A stretch of DNA of 64,000 nt, taken from assembly GCA_013398055.1 (NCBI GenBank), contig VZRS01010770.1:186001-250000 (forward strand), given 5' to 3'. The DNA comes from Ifrita kowaldi (taxonomy: Eukaryota; Chordata; Aves; Passeriformes; Cinclosomatidae). This document shows, piece after piece, positions 37,091 through 50,763 of this stretch. Within the stretch, counting starts at the first letter, position 1, and every line of letters begins with the position of its first letter. The notes below the pieces were generated by a model. The model was not told where the DNA came from. It ran no database searches and was given only the letters and a program-made list of their open reading frames with translations. A program made the translations under genes and the position numbers.

Positions 37091-38155
37091 ACAGAATCAC
37101 AGAATGGGTAAAAAGTGTAGAAGGGATTACAGTGGGTCATCTGATCCAACCTCTCTGCTTAGGCAGGGTCGTCCTAGAGCACATGGCATAGGAGTGCATC
37201 CAGATGGTTCTTGTATATCTCCAATGAGGGAGACTCCACAACCTCTCTGGGCAATCTGTTCCAGTGTGTGTGGTCACCCACACAGTAAAGACGTTCTTCC
37301 TCATATTCAGGTGGAGCTTCCTGTGCATCAGTTTCTGCCCCTTGCTTCATGTCCTAGTGGCTGGCACCACTGAGAAGAGTCTGGACCCAACCTCTCAGCA
37401 CCCCCCGTTTAGATAATTATACACATTAATAAGGTGCCCTCCTAGTCATGTCCTCTCGAGGCTGAACAGTCCCAGTTCCCTCTGCCTTTCCTCTTAAGAG
37501 AGATGCTCCAGTCACCTCATCCTCTTTGTCATCCTCTGCTGGACCCTCTCAGGAGCTCCATATCTCTCTTGTGCTCACCAGCCCAGAACTGGACGCTCCA
37601 GATGTGACCTCACCAGGGCAGAGTAGCGGGGCAGGATCGCCTCCCTTGACCTGCTGCCAATGCTTTTCCTAATGCATCCCAGGACAGCGCTGGCCTTCTT
37701 GGCCCCACGGACACCCTGCTGGCTCATGGACAGCTTGTTCACCAGCATCCCTGCAGAGCTGCTCCCAGGTAGGTCAGCCCCCAGCCTGTGCTGGTGTCCA
37801 GGGTCATTCCTCCCCAGGTGCGGGATCCTGTATTTACCTTTGTTGAATTTAAGACTGTTCTTCCCTGCCCATCTGTCCAACCTGTCGAAGTCGGTCTGAA
37901 GGGCTGCACAGCCCTCTGGGATATTGGCCACTCCTCTTGGCTTTGTGTTGTCAGTGAACTTGCTGAGGAGGAATCTGCCCCTTCATCCAAGTCATTGATA
38001 AATAAGTTAAACAATATTTGACCTAGTATTGAACCTTGGGGGACACCACTAGTGACAGGCCTCCAACTAGACCCTGTGCCATTGATTGTGACCCTCTGGG
38101 ATCTGCCATTCAGACAGTTGTCAATTAGATAATTTCTCCTAGCTGGTCTTGAGCT
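37091..38155 (-). mobile_element. CR1 LINE, 5'-truncated, with decayed ORF2
   Basis: This is the longest single CR1 copy in the window (about 1.06 kb). It starts at ACAGAATCACAGAATGG (reverse complement of the 3' tail) and runs into ORF2 on the minus strand. Readable blocks from N- to C-terminus: the RT motif GVPQGSILG (38021-38047), FNLFINDLDEG (about 37982-38014), then a frame change; LDRWAGKNSLKFNKGKYR and HLGRNDP; LSMSQQ; ILPRYSALVRSHLE (37.6 kb); and RKLHLNMRKNVFTVWVT (about 37260-37325) before another frame change. The catalytic FADD block reads FTDN (37947-37958), so the second aspartate is lost. At least two frameshifts plus the missing N-terminal half make it dead. The 5' break lies near 38150, within the region that would encode the RT segment before GVPQGS. 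Confidence 0.95.
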
Positions 38156-41103
38156 TTTTCTGTGCTTGCATCAGAAAATGTACAGGCACATTCTTCTCAT
38201 GCACCTTCTTGGGCAGATGATCAAGTCAGCCATGGTGCATGTGAAGTGCCCTGGGCACACACACCATGCTGCCTGCCAGAGACCCCTAGACTACATTTTG
38301 CTTCAAATTTCTCAAGAGTAAAAGCTTGTCTGCCATGCATGGTACTAGGTATGGATGGCTGGGAATACACCCAGAAGTGCTGCCATGATTTTTGTTTAGG
38401 CTTGTTTCCATTCCTCTTAGATCCCTCCCTAAAACGTTCACTGTCCTTTTTAACCCAACAGCACTGTTTGTCCAATGAGACCTCTTTCAGCTTGATCACA
38501 TCATCAAAGTCTGCATGTCCCAGGAAAACCCATTCAAATCTCAGTAATTCTTGGAAACCTCAGCATGACTGTCTGACATAGATACAGCATTCTGTTAACT
38601 GTCTGGTCCCTGCTTTGATCAGGCTCCTCCAGGGAGTCATTAATTCCTGGAACTAAAATAACAAGCAACACAAAAGTGAAATACTAAACTAGGTCATAGG
38701 TGATAGTTAATGGAAAGCTAATATTACTCATGGTTTCCAGAGTCAGCATTGCAAAAGTCAGTGAGACAAACAAACAAAGGCAAACGTCCAAAATCATCTG
38801 GTTCCCCAGGACATGGCAACTCCCACATGTCCCCATTTGGGTTAAAAACACATTTTTCTTCCAAAAACGAGCCTTATCTTTCCTTAGAGAACATGTGAGT
38901 GTGATGCAGACAAATTTGTCCCTTTCTGCTTTTCACACAGGTAAAACACAGTGGACAGCAGACCTCCTAAAGCAGGTCATTGGTTGGAGGGAAGGGATAG
39001 AGGAAGACAACAGACAAAGGAAAGATATCTAAAATACCGTCTGGATTATAATTATTTTGATTTTGAGACACTACATCTAAAACAAGGTCTAATTCTCAAG
39101 TGAAAACACAACATTTTCACTCACCATTTCTTTCTACCAGGTATGTTTGTTCCACAAGTAATTCTCCCTCCCACCAGTCTCGTCTTCTTTTTCATATACT
39201 GAGGTCAAACAAAAATTAGTCAAACAAAATTTCTCTTTTTACTACTTTGGAGCCCAAACCTAGGGCTGAGGTGCTGGGGAATAAAAATGACAACATCTAG
39301 GTCAAACAAACTGCTCGTATTAAGCTGATGCACTGTTGAGCTATTTTTGCTACTGCTGAGAGAAATATCAGATTTGGCACTAGAGGAATGTAGGGCTTTG
39401 GCACCTCCCACCTCCCCCCCATGCAGGCAGCCACTGGCCCAACTGCCTGCCTTAGGTTCTGCTTACTGGAAGCCAGCTCTGATTACCTGATTCGATTTTT
39501 TTCATGATCCTAGTCCATGAACTGAAAAGCTGCGAGTGATACCATGGGATCTGTTCTCCCAGAGGATTTTTTCTGCCTGCCTGCAGGAGTGTGGCTGGTT
39601 AACTTGTCCATGTCCTCTGGGTCATCACTCCCAAGAGGACAAGGACAGAGCATTGTCACAATGTGGCCCCTCTTTGGGGCTCACACACAGTGCAGTGTTG
39701 GATTGCTTGGCCTGAGAAAACAAGATCCATCCTGCAACTTCATGGAGGAATTGGGAAAGCAAATGGTGAGGGTGAGCTGAAAAGTAACAGCCAGGGCTCC
39801 TGATGCTGACTGCTGGAAGAGAAAAGTCTTAGGAAGACACACAGAGGATGAGAACAATGCAAGTAATGCAAGTGAATTAAAAGAAGCCCTTTTGACTTCA
39901 TTTTTCGTTTTGGAGCAAACCGCACAAGCAGATCTTGGCCCTCTGCCAGCTCCTTCACCCACAGCAGCAGCTCTTGGGCGGCTGCACTTGCCAGCTGCAA
40001 CCTCCAGCACCCTCGCTAACTTTCATCAGTTTCCTTCCTCTTTTTATTCCCCTTTCTATTATTTCGTTGGTGGTGTTAAATGGGTCTTGGATCACCACAT
40101 AGTTCAGCAAAAGAAATTGTGCCAGTTTAGTTTTTTCTTCACTTAGAAGGAAAAAAATCAATAGCTTGTGATTAATTTTCATTTATTGTTATTTACTTAT
40201 TCATGGCCTTTCTAACAGACTCCACATAAAGGGCTGAAAAATATCAAGATTATCTCTTTTTGCAGAAATGACCCCTTTTAATTTTTTGCATTAACAGGAT
40301 GTGATTTCAGTGTGCTTTGAGTGAGTGGGTTAAAGGGAACAGTGACACATTTATATAAAATAGTGAATCCCATCGCTCCATGACAAATCAGTTTAGTCAA
40401 CTTGAGACAGTGCAGCCCACTGTTGTGACAGGAGAAGCTGATTCCCTGTTTTAATATGCTGCAAAGTGCATGTGTAAAGACCTCTACTGTACATTTTGGA
40501 CCCATCTCCTACCCATGGGAAAAGCTTGGGGGAGCAATCTTCAAGTGTTCCTGGCATTTTAAAATTCACATTCTTGTACAATCACTTCAAAAAGTGTCAC
40601 TTGTATCATCATGGCTTGACCTTTCCTCGCCTTTCTTATGAATGACAGGAAAGAAGTGAAGGGAAAAAGCCAAGCAAAGATGGCAGGTGGACTGCATGGA
40701 TGAGCAAGGACCTCCTATCTAAAATCAGACGTGAAACGGATTCCACACACAAGAAGTGGAATCTGGTTGATCTTGCAGGGGCAGGGTTAGAGAAGCCAAG
40801 GCCAGCACGGAATTGAATCCTTTAAGGGATGTGAAAGGCAACAAGAAAGGACCCACAAGTACATAAACAGTAAAAGGAAGACTAAGGAAGACATAGACCT
40901 GCTGCTGAGTGAGTCTCATGCTGTGCAGGGCCTTTGTCTATACAATGGAAGTTCTGGTATTGACATTAACTGATCCCATATAAATTTCAAATCTTTACCT
41001 AAAGCAATAAGCATGCTTGGTCATTAAAAAAAAAATAAAGTATCAACATAAATGTTCCATGAACAACTAAAAAAAAATGCAGTCATTAAAAAGTAAACTA
41101 CGT
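38156..41103. other. Non-coding unique sequence
   Basis: No gene or repeat is recognised. Several overlapping frames occur on both strands at 38.16-38.58 kb and 39.5-40.2 kb (up to 139 codons), with no domain or splice context. GTGGTGTTAAA..TTCAGCAAAAG near 40075 and similar words do not match a known family. Confidence 0.5.
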
Positions 41104-41345
41104 TAGAATAGAACAGAATAGAATATTTCAGTTGGAAGGGACCTGCCTAGTTGGAATGACCATCTAGTTCAAGTGCCTGACCACTTCAGGGCCAATCAGA
41201 AGTTAAAGCCTGTGATTAAGGGCATTGTAAAAATGCCTCTTAAAACACTGACAGGCTTGGGGCTTTGACCATCTCTCTGTAAGAAGAGTCTGTTCAAGTG
41301 CTCCCTCTCAGTAAGGAAATATTTCTGAATGCCAACTCTGAACTC
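41104..41345 (-). mobile_element. CR1 LINE 3' terminal fragment
   Basis: AGAATAGAACAGAATAGAAT at 41105 is a CR1-type 3' tail in reverse. It is followed by ATTTCAGTTGGAAGGGACC, CATCTAGTTCAAGTGCCTGA, CCACTTCAGGGCCAATCAGA, GGGCATTGTAAAAATGCCTC and ACACTGACAGGCTTGGGGC. That order is diagnostic of one avian CR1 subfamily, distinct from the ones at 25.6, 37 and 62 kb. It stops at GCCAACTCTGAACTC, immediately beside a 24-base A tract. The C-terminal part of the 112-codon minus-strand frame at 41196-41534 is this repeat and not a gene. Confidence 0.95.
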
Positions 41346-41369
41346 AAAAAAAAAAAAAAAAAAAAAAAA
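41346..41369. repeat. Poly(A)24 tract at a CR1 break point
   Basis: Twenty-four consecutive A on the plus strand. It abuts the 5' truncation point of the minus-strand CR1, that is, the end opposite to where a LINE tail would be. Confidence 0.95.
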
Positions 41370-44300
41370 TCTGATGGGTGAAGTTAAACATATTTTTAAA
41401 AAAGTCAGAAACAAGGATCTATACAAAACTAATAATGAATAGTTCAAGTTATATAGCACTGAAATATTATAATTGAAAAAACTTAATGGGTAGTATACAA
41501 CAATTTGTTTATTGGATGGGATTACCTGTTTCATTTAGAAAAAAATCTTTTGATTATTCCAGTTAATAGTGCATGTTCCATTTTTTACTACATTGCTTTG
41601 TTAAATTTTATCCTTGCTGTGTGTATCCTTAAAAACATTTGTAATAAGTAATAAATTTTTGTTCTGCAAGTTGTGCTTTTGTTTTCTGGGGAAGAGAATA
41701 ATGAAATTATAAATTCAGGGATGCATCCTCAGTTTTGGGAGTGTTTTGCATCATGTGGATACCTGACAGTCATTTACATTCCTCTTTTCTTTCTCTTTTC
41801 CCATCTCCTTATGTCAATGTCACATGTTGAGTCCTTCAATTACAAGCCAAAATGACCAAAGTAAATTTTACCATACGGTCTATAAAGCAATCTGTAGAAA
41901 ACAGAGTAGTTGTGTACAAGTGAATTTATGAAGACTTTTTGATTGCATAATCGTTATGTAAGATTAGGATTCTCATTATTTAATATACTTTAATAATAAA
42001 TAAGACTATGTAATTACATAATTGCGGTATTGCAGTCCTGTAATGCTAAGAAAGATTAGGGGCTAAATATAACTTCTATGAGTTTCAATTACTGTCCTTT
42101 GAAGATATCTGCTGCTTCCATCTCCCATTATGGAGTATTTTGACCTATTTTTGAGATTTCCAATCCTCTGGCACATTCGTTTTCAAAACATCCAACACAT
42201 TTTTCTTTGGTCTTTCCTGGTAAAAGGTGGGGCTCCTGTCATCCCAGAAAAATTGTGTTGCAGGTCAGGGGCTTTATTCATGTTCCCTAAAATGGTGAAG
42301 AAGCTGAGAGGGATGCAATGGGAGCTGATAGTGAACATATATATAGGAAAAAGGTCTGATTTATTAAAGAATATATAAGCTGTAATAGGTAGGAAAATGT
42401 GGTGGATTACATGGGAGAAGAGAAAACCTAAATATTCATTTTGGAATACATTTCTGGAAGAAAACATATTTTACTAAAACAAGTACATCTTTCTATCTAG
42501 GTACCTTTCCCACACTTAAATAAAAAAGTTAAACAGGAGACAGCAAGAAACTCCAAACTAGTCACTGGTGTTTCCATTGCTAAAAAGAAAGAACAAGTAA
42601 TGGAGCCAACATAAAACCAGTAATCTTTCCTTCTCCCACCATAAAGCTATTTTCAGCTCCTGGAGTCCATTCTGTTCTCATTCAGCAAGCTCGTGTGAAA
42701 CTTGACTTCAAGAAAACTAAGATGTTAGAAAGGGTACGGGAGGAAAAGCATAAGATTTGGTCTCAATTTGCTTCTGTGTTTATAGAGAATAGAGACTGTC
42801 CCCAAGGGTGACATGGGAGGTACAAGAGTGCAAGGAAAGCAGGTGATAGCCAAAAGGGTTTTGCTGCAACATGTGCATCACCTCTACGGCACAAAGAAGA
42901 TGGGGCACCAGGCAGTCACTGATTTCATGCTGATGTTCTCTTAAGGTGTTAAAGGCTCTTACACATACTACTGAGTCCCAAATGGTCAGGAAACTCCATG
43001 AAATGCACCCTGGGATTTCCAGCTGGCTTCCCTCCCCCTCCTCCCCCAGCTGCTGCAGACAGTGATGGGGAGGAGATAAGGATTCAGTTTAAGAGGTCTT
43101 CCGGAGAAGCATCTGCACATGCAGTTATATAGGAGATACTGAAAGCAAGATAAGAACATTAAGAATTATTTTTTCCATATGACTTTTAGCTTCTTATGAA
43201 TGCAGTTACTTTCATATATTATGACTAAATGCAGTTGTTGGATTTTTCTGCTGTTGAGTGCCAAATTTGACACTGTGAGTCAAATTAGATTATTGAAGTA
43301 GATCTATTTTGTTGTTTACAACTGTTTGAGACTTTCATTGGAAAAGGACAAGTGACAGGCTGTTCCTGCAGCCTCTTATATGACTGCAGTCATGCGAGCT
43401 ACAGCACCAGCAAACCAACGCTCATCGCCTTCCAGCAAGAAGGTAATTTCAAGAAATTGGGATCCAGTTTCAACATGCACTGGCATAGCCTTGAAAAAGC
43501 CAAACATCATCAGATTTTACCCATTGCTGATATGGTGTTATTTCAGAAGCTTGCCAGGTGGAGGGCATGTTAAAACAGGCTAAATGCTTTCCACGCTTAC
43601 TGTCTGTGCTCAACTTAACGGCAAAAGCTTGTGGCATCTGGAAAAAACTTTTTGTTTTCTGAGACAAGAACATAACCGTGTGAAATAATGCTAGATTGAG
43701 TAGTCAATAATCTCAGGATGTACTGAGATGACTGCAGATTCTTATCTATGGAAAGCGTTTTAATCCTTGTCTCAGGTATTTGTTTTTCAGCACAGGTACC
43801 GCACTCATTTCATTCCTCAGACAGTTTATTGCATTGACTTCTATATTTTTTTTAGGTAAGAAAAAACTGTCCAAAAATTACAGCATACTAAAAATTCCAT
43901 TCTTTTGAAACTACTCAGCGAGGAATTTTGGAAACCTAGAATTTTATTTTTTGAACTGTAATATCTATTTTGGTATTTTTTTATTGAGAATTTTTATTTG
44001 CTTACTCATATCATTGCAATTCTTATCTCACATGGACTTTGAATGAGAATCATCAGTTTTCACCTCTAACAAGCCTAAATACAATCACAGAAAGATCTGC
44101 AAAGCTGGTACTTGAAACTGAGCCCAGTGAACTTGTCATACACTGAACAGTTCATTCTAATTTTCTTAACAGATTAAATCTCTCATGAACTTTCTACTCC
44201 TGAAAACTCCCACATTCCACCACTGCATTTAGCACTATCCTAAAAGTATTCCAGACTGCAATCACTGTTTAAATATATTTTAGTTTGAGTTTATATTTCA

Positions 44301-46959
44301 GTCTTGAGTTTAATTCTTGCACAAAATCTGATAAAATCAAAGATATTTTGAACAGTGTTCCCTTGACCTTGAAATCAGGTATTGAATTAATTTAATTAAG
44401 ATTAAAATCAGTAAATATTTTAGGCCAGTCACAGGGCAGTGCAGGAATCAGAATATGAGAGCAGGGTACCATGAAGGAGAAATATGCAGGGAGCAGGATC
44501 TCCTTATGCTGATGTTGCTCTTGGGAGAAAAACACACCTCAGCCACAGTGGTGGATTTGTACCCCTAGCTGAATCAAGGAAATACAAGCAGATCCTTTTG
44601 TGCAACTAGCACAGTGCACTGCACAAGAAACATTTGCTACAGATGGCAAAAATCCTTAATTTTCCAGGGTGTTGAAGACTGATGGGTTTGGCTAGAGTAT
44701 AAGGCCTGGGAAGGGCTTTTGAATCATACTAAAACTTTGGAGGACCCTGAGAAGAGCTACAGATTAGCTGTTGAAGTTTATCTAGAAAGGATTTGTTCTG
44801 ACCATTGTTATCTGCACTGAGCAGCAAGCAGGGAGCAGAGATCCCTGACCTCGCGGACCAAGGAGTCACCTACAACACGTCATCTGAAAAGAGAAACAAG
44901 GCCTTTAAGTTTTGTCCTTGCTCTAGGAAGATCGTATTGTTTATTTTCTTCTCTTCTTCACCCGGTTCTTTTAGCATCAACTGTTTTGAATGTGCCCTCC
45001 AGAACAGGCATATTTCCACTTTAACTTAACCTGTGTTTTACAAAGGATGGTTTCGATCTGACTAACAGCAAGCACTTTTCACAAAAGCCTGCTGTGATTC
45101 TTAAAAGAAGCAGTCGAGGCACCCTAGCAAGTGCCCAGCTCTCTGAAGCATTGCTTGAGGCTGTCCAGGAAGGAGCAGAGCTTCTTCTATAGCAGCAGGC
45201 TGGTGTGAGAGCTGTCATTGACGGGGGATCAAGGGAAATCATGTCTTCCAACGACGAGCAATAGCTGGGAAAGCCTCCAGCATCTGGAAAGCTAAATGCA
45301 ACCAGGTTTGGACTCTGATGGGTCTCAGTAGGGTTTTAATAAATGAGAACTACTGAAAATTTGCCAGGTTTGATATAAATGGACTAAAATATCCAAAGTA
45401 AGGTTTTCTAATACTCACAAAGAAACATGAAATGACCACTTTTTGTAACTTACCCAAGAAATTGCCCCTATATGTTAAAAATAGGATCTTTTAAGGCATC
45501 CTGAACTACACACCTGTCTTTCCACATTGTATCAGGTCAAGGCACTTTTGCATTTGCAAACACACATAATAAAGTTATTTGTGTCTTGCAGACAGCAGAA
45601 GAGGGAAGACAAACCAACTGTGTCACCTGGCTTTGGGTCGTATTCCTAGTGACCATTTCCTGCTGGGTTATGGGGGCTTCATTCTGCTCCGTGTTTCTGT
45701 CTTTCAGCTCAGAGGCTGGTTATCCTTAGATCTTACTATTTAAGACTGAGTTCTTTCTTAGCATTTTTATGGTCTTGTGTGGGGTCAGGAGCAGCTCTGA
45801 GAGGGAAACAGCTCCAGCTCTGCACTCAGTCTTCAAACTCAGCCTCTTCCTCAGTAGGACACAGCCATGTGAACACACATTTTTGAGTGTGAGAATGGGG
45901 ATGAGTGGGGTGTGTGGGGATAAAGTCCTCCACAAACTCCTCAAGAGAAAATAGAACCTACTTAAGTTAATGCTCTGCGGTCACTAGTTAAGATGTTGGA
46001 CTAATGAGTAGCAACTTTGTGGATCCCAAGTATGGATGCACTGAGGGATACAGGGAAATAAGATGGCTTTGAATGCCTCGGTGCTGAAAAGTTGAAAACC
46101 AGATGAATTTTAAAAATTAGCATTTGGTTTCATGCAGAGCTGAGCTGAAAACTGTGATACAGCCAGGCACAGGCATTGAAAATGCAGAATCCGCTCCAGC
46201 TGTCCCATTTTAGCAACACCAGCAAAGCTACAGTTATCTGTATTTCACATTGTTAAATTATTCTAGTGCTCTGTTTCTATCTCGTATTTTATTTCAGAAT
46301 GAAATGAAGCACAGCTTCCTTTAACTCATCCCATCAATAAGGGGTTCAGTCTTTTTTTTTTTAAATTTTATTGTATATATTCAATTGGCAAACAAAATTC
46401 ATATGAAAAATGTTATTTAAACTTATATCTAATTAAATTTTAAAACAGTTAAATCACCAACTGTAAAGCTTTCAAAAGTTAAAATGTTAATTTCTCCAAA
46501 GTTCTTATTTCATTAAATGAAAAAGTTAAATTATAACTGCAATAACAGATTTAAATGGGTTTTAATAAAAATATAGAAATAAGAATGTAAATAGTTTGGA
46601 AGGCCAAACACCTAGACCTCAAAAATCTCAACTGTGTTTAGAGAAAACTTACCTCTACAGAAGATAGCCATGCCTGGATGAAAACACTTCAGCCTTAGCT
46701 TATTGGAAATGCTAGGCCTCTTTGAACATACATGGAAGTACACAAGCACCATTTAGCTGACACAGGAGGACTGTGGGAATTATTCATGAGCATAATTAAC
46801 AGTCTTCTACAGACCTGATTACAGGACAGTGAGCTAATGAAAGAAAAAATAAATAGACAAGCAGAAGTAAATGCACAAGAATGCAGAAGAGTACCATGTA
46901 AGGAAAACATTTTTTAAGGTGAAAGCAAAAGATTATTGATTTAGAAACTTATGTCGTGC
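41370..46959. other. Non-coding unique sequence
   Basis: There is no recognised gene or repeat in about 5.6 kb. Frames (up to 94 codons) lack motifs. The region 46340-46580 is very AT-rich, with a T12 run near 46351-46362. Confidence 0.55.
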
Positions 46960-47280
46960 CTCTGTTTTGCATTTGGGTTTCAAATGTCTTGCAAAATATG
47001 CACATGATTTCATGCATAATCAGTGTGACATGAAATTACAGTGACTGCCGATGTAAATGAGGTAATCGTGCACGCCAATTATGTGTAATATGCCTGTTGC
47101 CTTGTTTGAATAAGCAATTACAGAATTTATAGAGACAAGCATGTTAACTAGGAATGCATATTAGGCACAAAATTACCACCACTTAATTCAGAAAATCAGG
47201 CAAAGTAGAATTTAGCTGGGGGAATGGTTATGAATCTTGGCATTTTTCCTAGGCATAAAATTTTAGTTTCATTATATGAA
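46960..47280. promoter_or_regulatory. Homeodomain-motif-rich stretch, possible conserved enhancer
   Basis: Closely spaced TAAT/ATTA and related words occur here: CATGCATAATCAGTGTGAC, GAAATTACAGTGACTGCCGATG, GGTAATCGTGCACGCCAATT, ATGTGTAATATGC and AAGCAATTACAG. Three CpGs survive within about 30 bp in otherwise CpG-poor DNA. This combination is typical of vertebrate conserved non-coding elements bound by homeodomain and POU proteins. It is an inference from composition; no conservation data were available. Confidence 0.25.
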
Positions 47281-50200
47281 TTTCCTGCATTTATACCAGC
47301 CTATGTCCCAAAGTGATTTAGAAAATAAATAAGCTCAGTAAAATTAGACACAATGCTTAGCTAAGCACATGAACAGTCATTTTGATTACCTTGGCACTCC
47401 TCAAATTTTTGTGCAAATCTTGTGGAAGCAGACTTAGCTGTGGAGAGCTTTTAATTCTCTGCTGAATTTTGGTTGCACCACTGGCAGATTAAAGAGTCCC
47501 ACATACTGCCCGGCAGAGGAGGGAGCAAAGAGCCAACACACTACAAGCAAGTTTTTAGCAGGAGCAATGTCTGATGCTTTTTACCTTTGGACGCTTGGCA
47601 TCCCTAAATTGCCATTTTTATGCCCGGCCTGAGATGTGCTGTCAGACGGTGCCATAACATCACTCAGAGAGTGGTGATAACTCCTGGATCACCCAGAGTC
47701 TTTCAGAATGCTTTGGCCATTGGCTGATCCAGATAGATTCATCGGTGATTTCTAAGTCTCAAAATACCATGCATGTGTAAAAATTCAATTCTGTTTTATC
47801 ATTTGTTGCAAATGAAGCCATTTGTCAACTTGAAAAGCAAAAGTTTGTATTTAATTGTTCTTGGTGACGTTTTTTTTCTGTAGTCTCAATTCTAATCAGG
47901 TGGTGATTATTCTAAAACAAAGATGTCAATATAAAGAGAAAATTCATAACAACTCATTTTATACTTTATAACCTATTTATAGATAATTTTTTAAAATTGG
48001 TATTTCATGTTTTTTCAAATTACAAACAAGATATTTTATAAGAATTTATATCTGTTCCAAGTGATAAAATCAATAATTTAGTACTCTTTAAAGAACCCTC
48101 AAATGAAGGCCACAGTACTGGGAAAACATCTCTTCGAGACCCAATATCACAAATTTGTTTTTTCTGCACTGAGGAGATATCATTCCTTTCAATTGAGCTG
48201 CTTGCATGTGTAAGACTGTGTGCCAGTCATGAGGATAAATCATGTATTTAGGAAATTGCCTGGAGGTCCGGATTGCAGCTGAATTATTTCAGGTTTTGGA
48301 AGTTTGTGTTTTTGCAAAGTTTACGTGTTTGCAAAACCAAGAGAATACGCTGGCAAAAACCAAGTCCCCAGAATATCTAACAAAGTACATAGATTTGGAA
48401 CCAACCCTTTAACCCCCCTGGGAAGCTCAGCAGAAACCTGAAGTATATCACCTAAGCTGTCCTTCTTTTGGCCCCTGGTGTTGACACCATAAACTCCAGC
48501 ATTTCAGCACCTGAGATTCATGTTGCATAATTATATTTTTAATACTGGTAGGCTTGCAGAGATGTGGAAACAATCTAGTTCTCTCTTTAAAACCAAAACA
48601 ATGCAAACCAAAACAAAGTACTAAAACACCCTATCATCCCATCTTCCTTCCTTTATCTCCCTTCCCCTGGCCTCCAAGGAAAACATGGTGGGTCTGATCA
48701 GCCGAATTTCTAGTTTCATCTGTATGCAAAGAAGTCACATTGTCTTACAATTGGTTCAGAAAATGGTAATCATCTGTTTTGAGTTTCTCCAAGAGTCAGT
48801 CTATTTTATTCATTCAAGTTCATATTTAACATCAGTTCCTTCTCAGTATGGCAAGATTTGAGACCTTATCACTTCCTCCTATCTGTTCACTACAACTTTC
48901 TGATGAGCATACTTACTTTAAACCCATAGCAATTGTTTGCAACCTCTGTGTAGCCTCAGGGTTCCTGTGTCCACTTCAGGTTTGTAAAAGGTTTCAGTGT
49001 TTAAAAGCTTCTCTGTGATTTTTGCCAGGTCTATGAGTTTGCCTTTCCTGACAAAATTTGTGTCACTACATATTACTACAGAGACTTTAAAAAAGCTTTT
49101 TTTAGTAGAAAAATCCTCCTGTTAAAAATGGGAATATGACAGAAATCTTTTTTTTTATGGGTAACTGCCATTTTCTTACTTTTCTGGTAGAAATATTATG
49201 AAATCTATTTTCCTTTCTTTTTTTTTTTTATTTTTTTTTTTTTTGAAAGCACTTTGCATTGTAGTGGTTTTCACAAAGAAATGTTTCAAATCAAAAAGGT
49301 CTGATTTCAGGCAAACTTTCTGAACACTTGTAAAGTGTCACTTTGGTAGGTAAGTATATGCAGTATATAGTATTTGGTTTTGTCATTTGGCAGCTTTTCC
49401 AGACTGGGTTTTGGCTGGAGAAGTTCAGGCATCTATGTTTACCCAGCAGTGCTGCCTTCATAAAAGTATGTGAGAATAACACATAAACATCCGTGTCTCA
49501 CTTGTTCAAGAGCTATGATTAGTGTTGTGTTTTTATCTACAGTAATATATTTTAATTAGTTCTATATTGCTAAAAATGACTATTTAGTGTAATAGGGTAG
49601 CAACAGTTTAAATTTTTAGTGAAACATGTCTCAGTGTCTTGAGGTTTCAAAAACCCCAGACTTCTGTTTTACATACTACTGGCTGCTGAAGAATTATGTT
49701 GATTCATGTCAGTCTTGTGGTGTTTTACCACTTCTTTCATCTGTTCTCAAGTGAACCCATATATGTAAAAGTTTATGAACATAAGCTTGGAAAGGAAAGT
49801 TAACTTCATGCATTCCATCTTACCTCTGGTTTTTATTTTGAACTAAGAAATCCCAACAAACTGCAACCTGAACTATTTCCCTTTGTTTCAGTCCATGCTA
49901 TCAAAATGCAACTTCTTCAGAGGATTAAAACTGTGATGAAAATTCAACACGAAAACTTTTTTTAATAAATATTTTTTCTTGCTATTGTCTTAGGGAGTCA
50001 TATTAATCCTATGTATTTTTTTAAAATTCTGTACTGGAATTCAATATTTGTATTTTATGACTTTTTTAATGCGTGTTTCATTTAATAACATTTTATTTCA
50101 TTGTCTTCTTTCTCGTGTTGATTAGAGGTGAATTTCTAGTATGGAGGAAACTCCTCACATCTACCTGCCAAGCCTTTCTAAGAAGTCCCGTGTCACATTC

Positions 50201-50763
50201 ATCCAAATTTTGGAATCTCCCTAAAAATGATGCTGTCTCAATATGCAACAGATGGTGCCGGGCACTTTGTTAGAGCTTTCTATCCCACCTACCATTATCT
50301 TAGTCCAATATAGCAGAATGGGATATAATGGCCTGGGGAGAGCTTGGATTCTTTGCTACTCTGGAAGTCTTTGTAGTGGCAAAGAAAGCAGGGAGATAAG
50401 TGGATGTTTGATGATACTCCCTTGTGCTGAACAAATGGATGCCCATCATCAACTAGCTAAATATGTTTCTGCTCCTTTGGATCCCAATTTGCCTGTATTT
50501 CTGAAAAATTGTATCAGAATCACAAATTTCGGAAGGTGCTTGTTCAGTTACTCTTAGGTTATTTGTGCCCCAAGTAGTACTGAAGATTTAAAGCAGGGCT
50601 GGAGGGAAGAGCTGCTCAGGTGTAGAGGCATGAGTCAAATGAACTATTTATACACTCTATTGGTGATCCTACAGTAAAGAGGATGGAGATGACATCCATC
50701 TCTCAGGAGACCTAACAAACGTCTGCCTTCAAGGAAGACAATTTTGCATCCAGGAATGAGGTC
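47281..50763. other. Non-coding unique sequence with T-rich tract
   Basis: No gene is recognised. T12-A-T14 lies at 49218-49244. The block 47440-47760 is less AT-rich and holds several CpGs, but I see no exon in it. Confidence 0.55.

Noticed and set aside
38162..38581. 139-codon plus-strand frame next to the CR1
   Set aside because: It starts at the CR1 boundary, has no motif, and overlaps a 92-codon frame on the other strand. It is composition-driven.
41196..41534. 112-codon minus-strand frame with a poly-Phe run
   Set aside because: The Phe run is the 24-base A tract read in reverse, and the C-terminal part is CR1 sequence.
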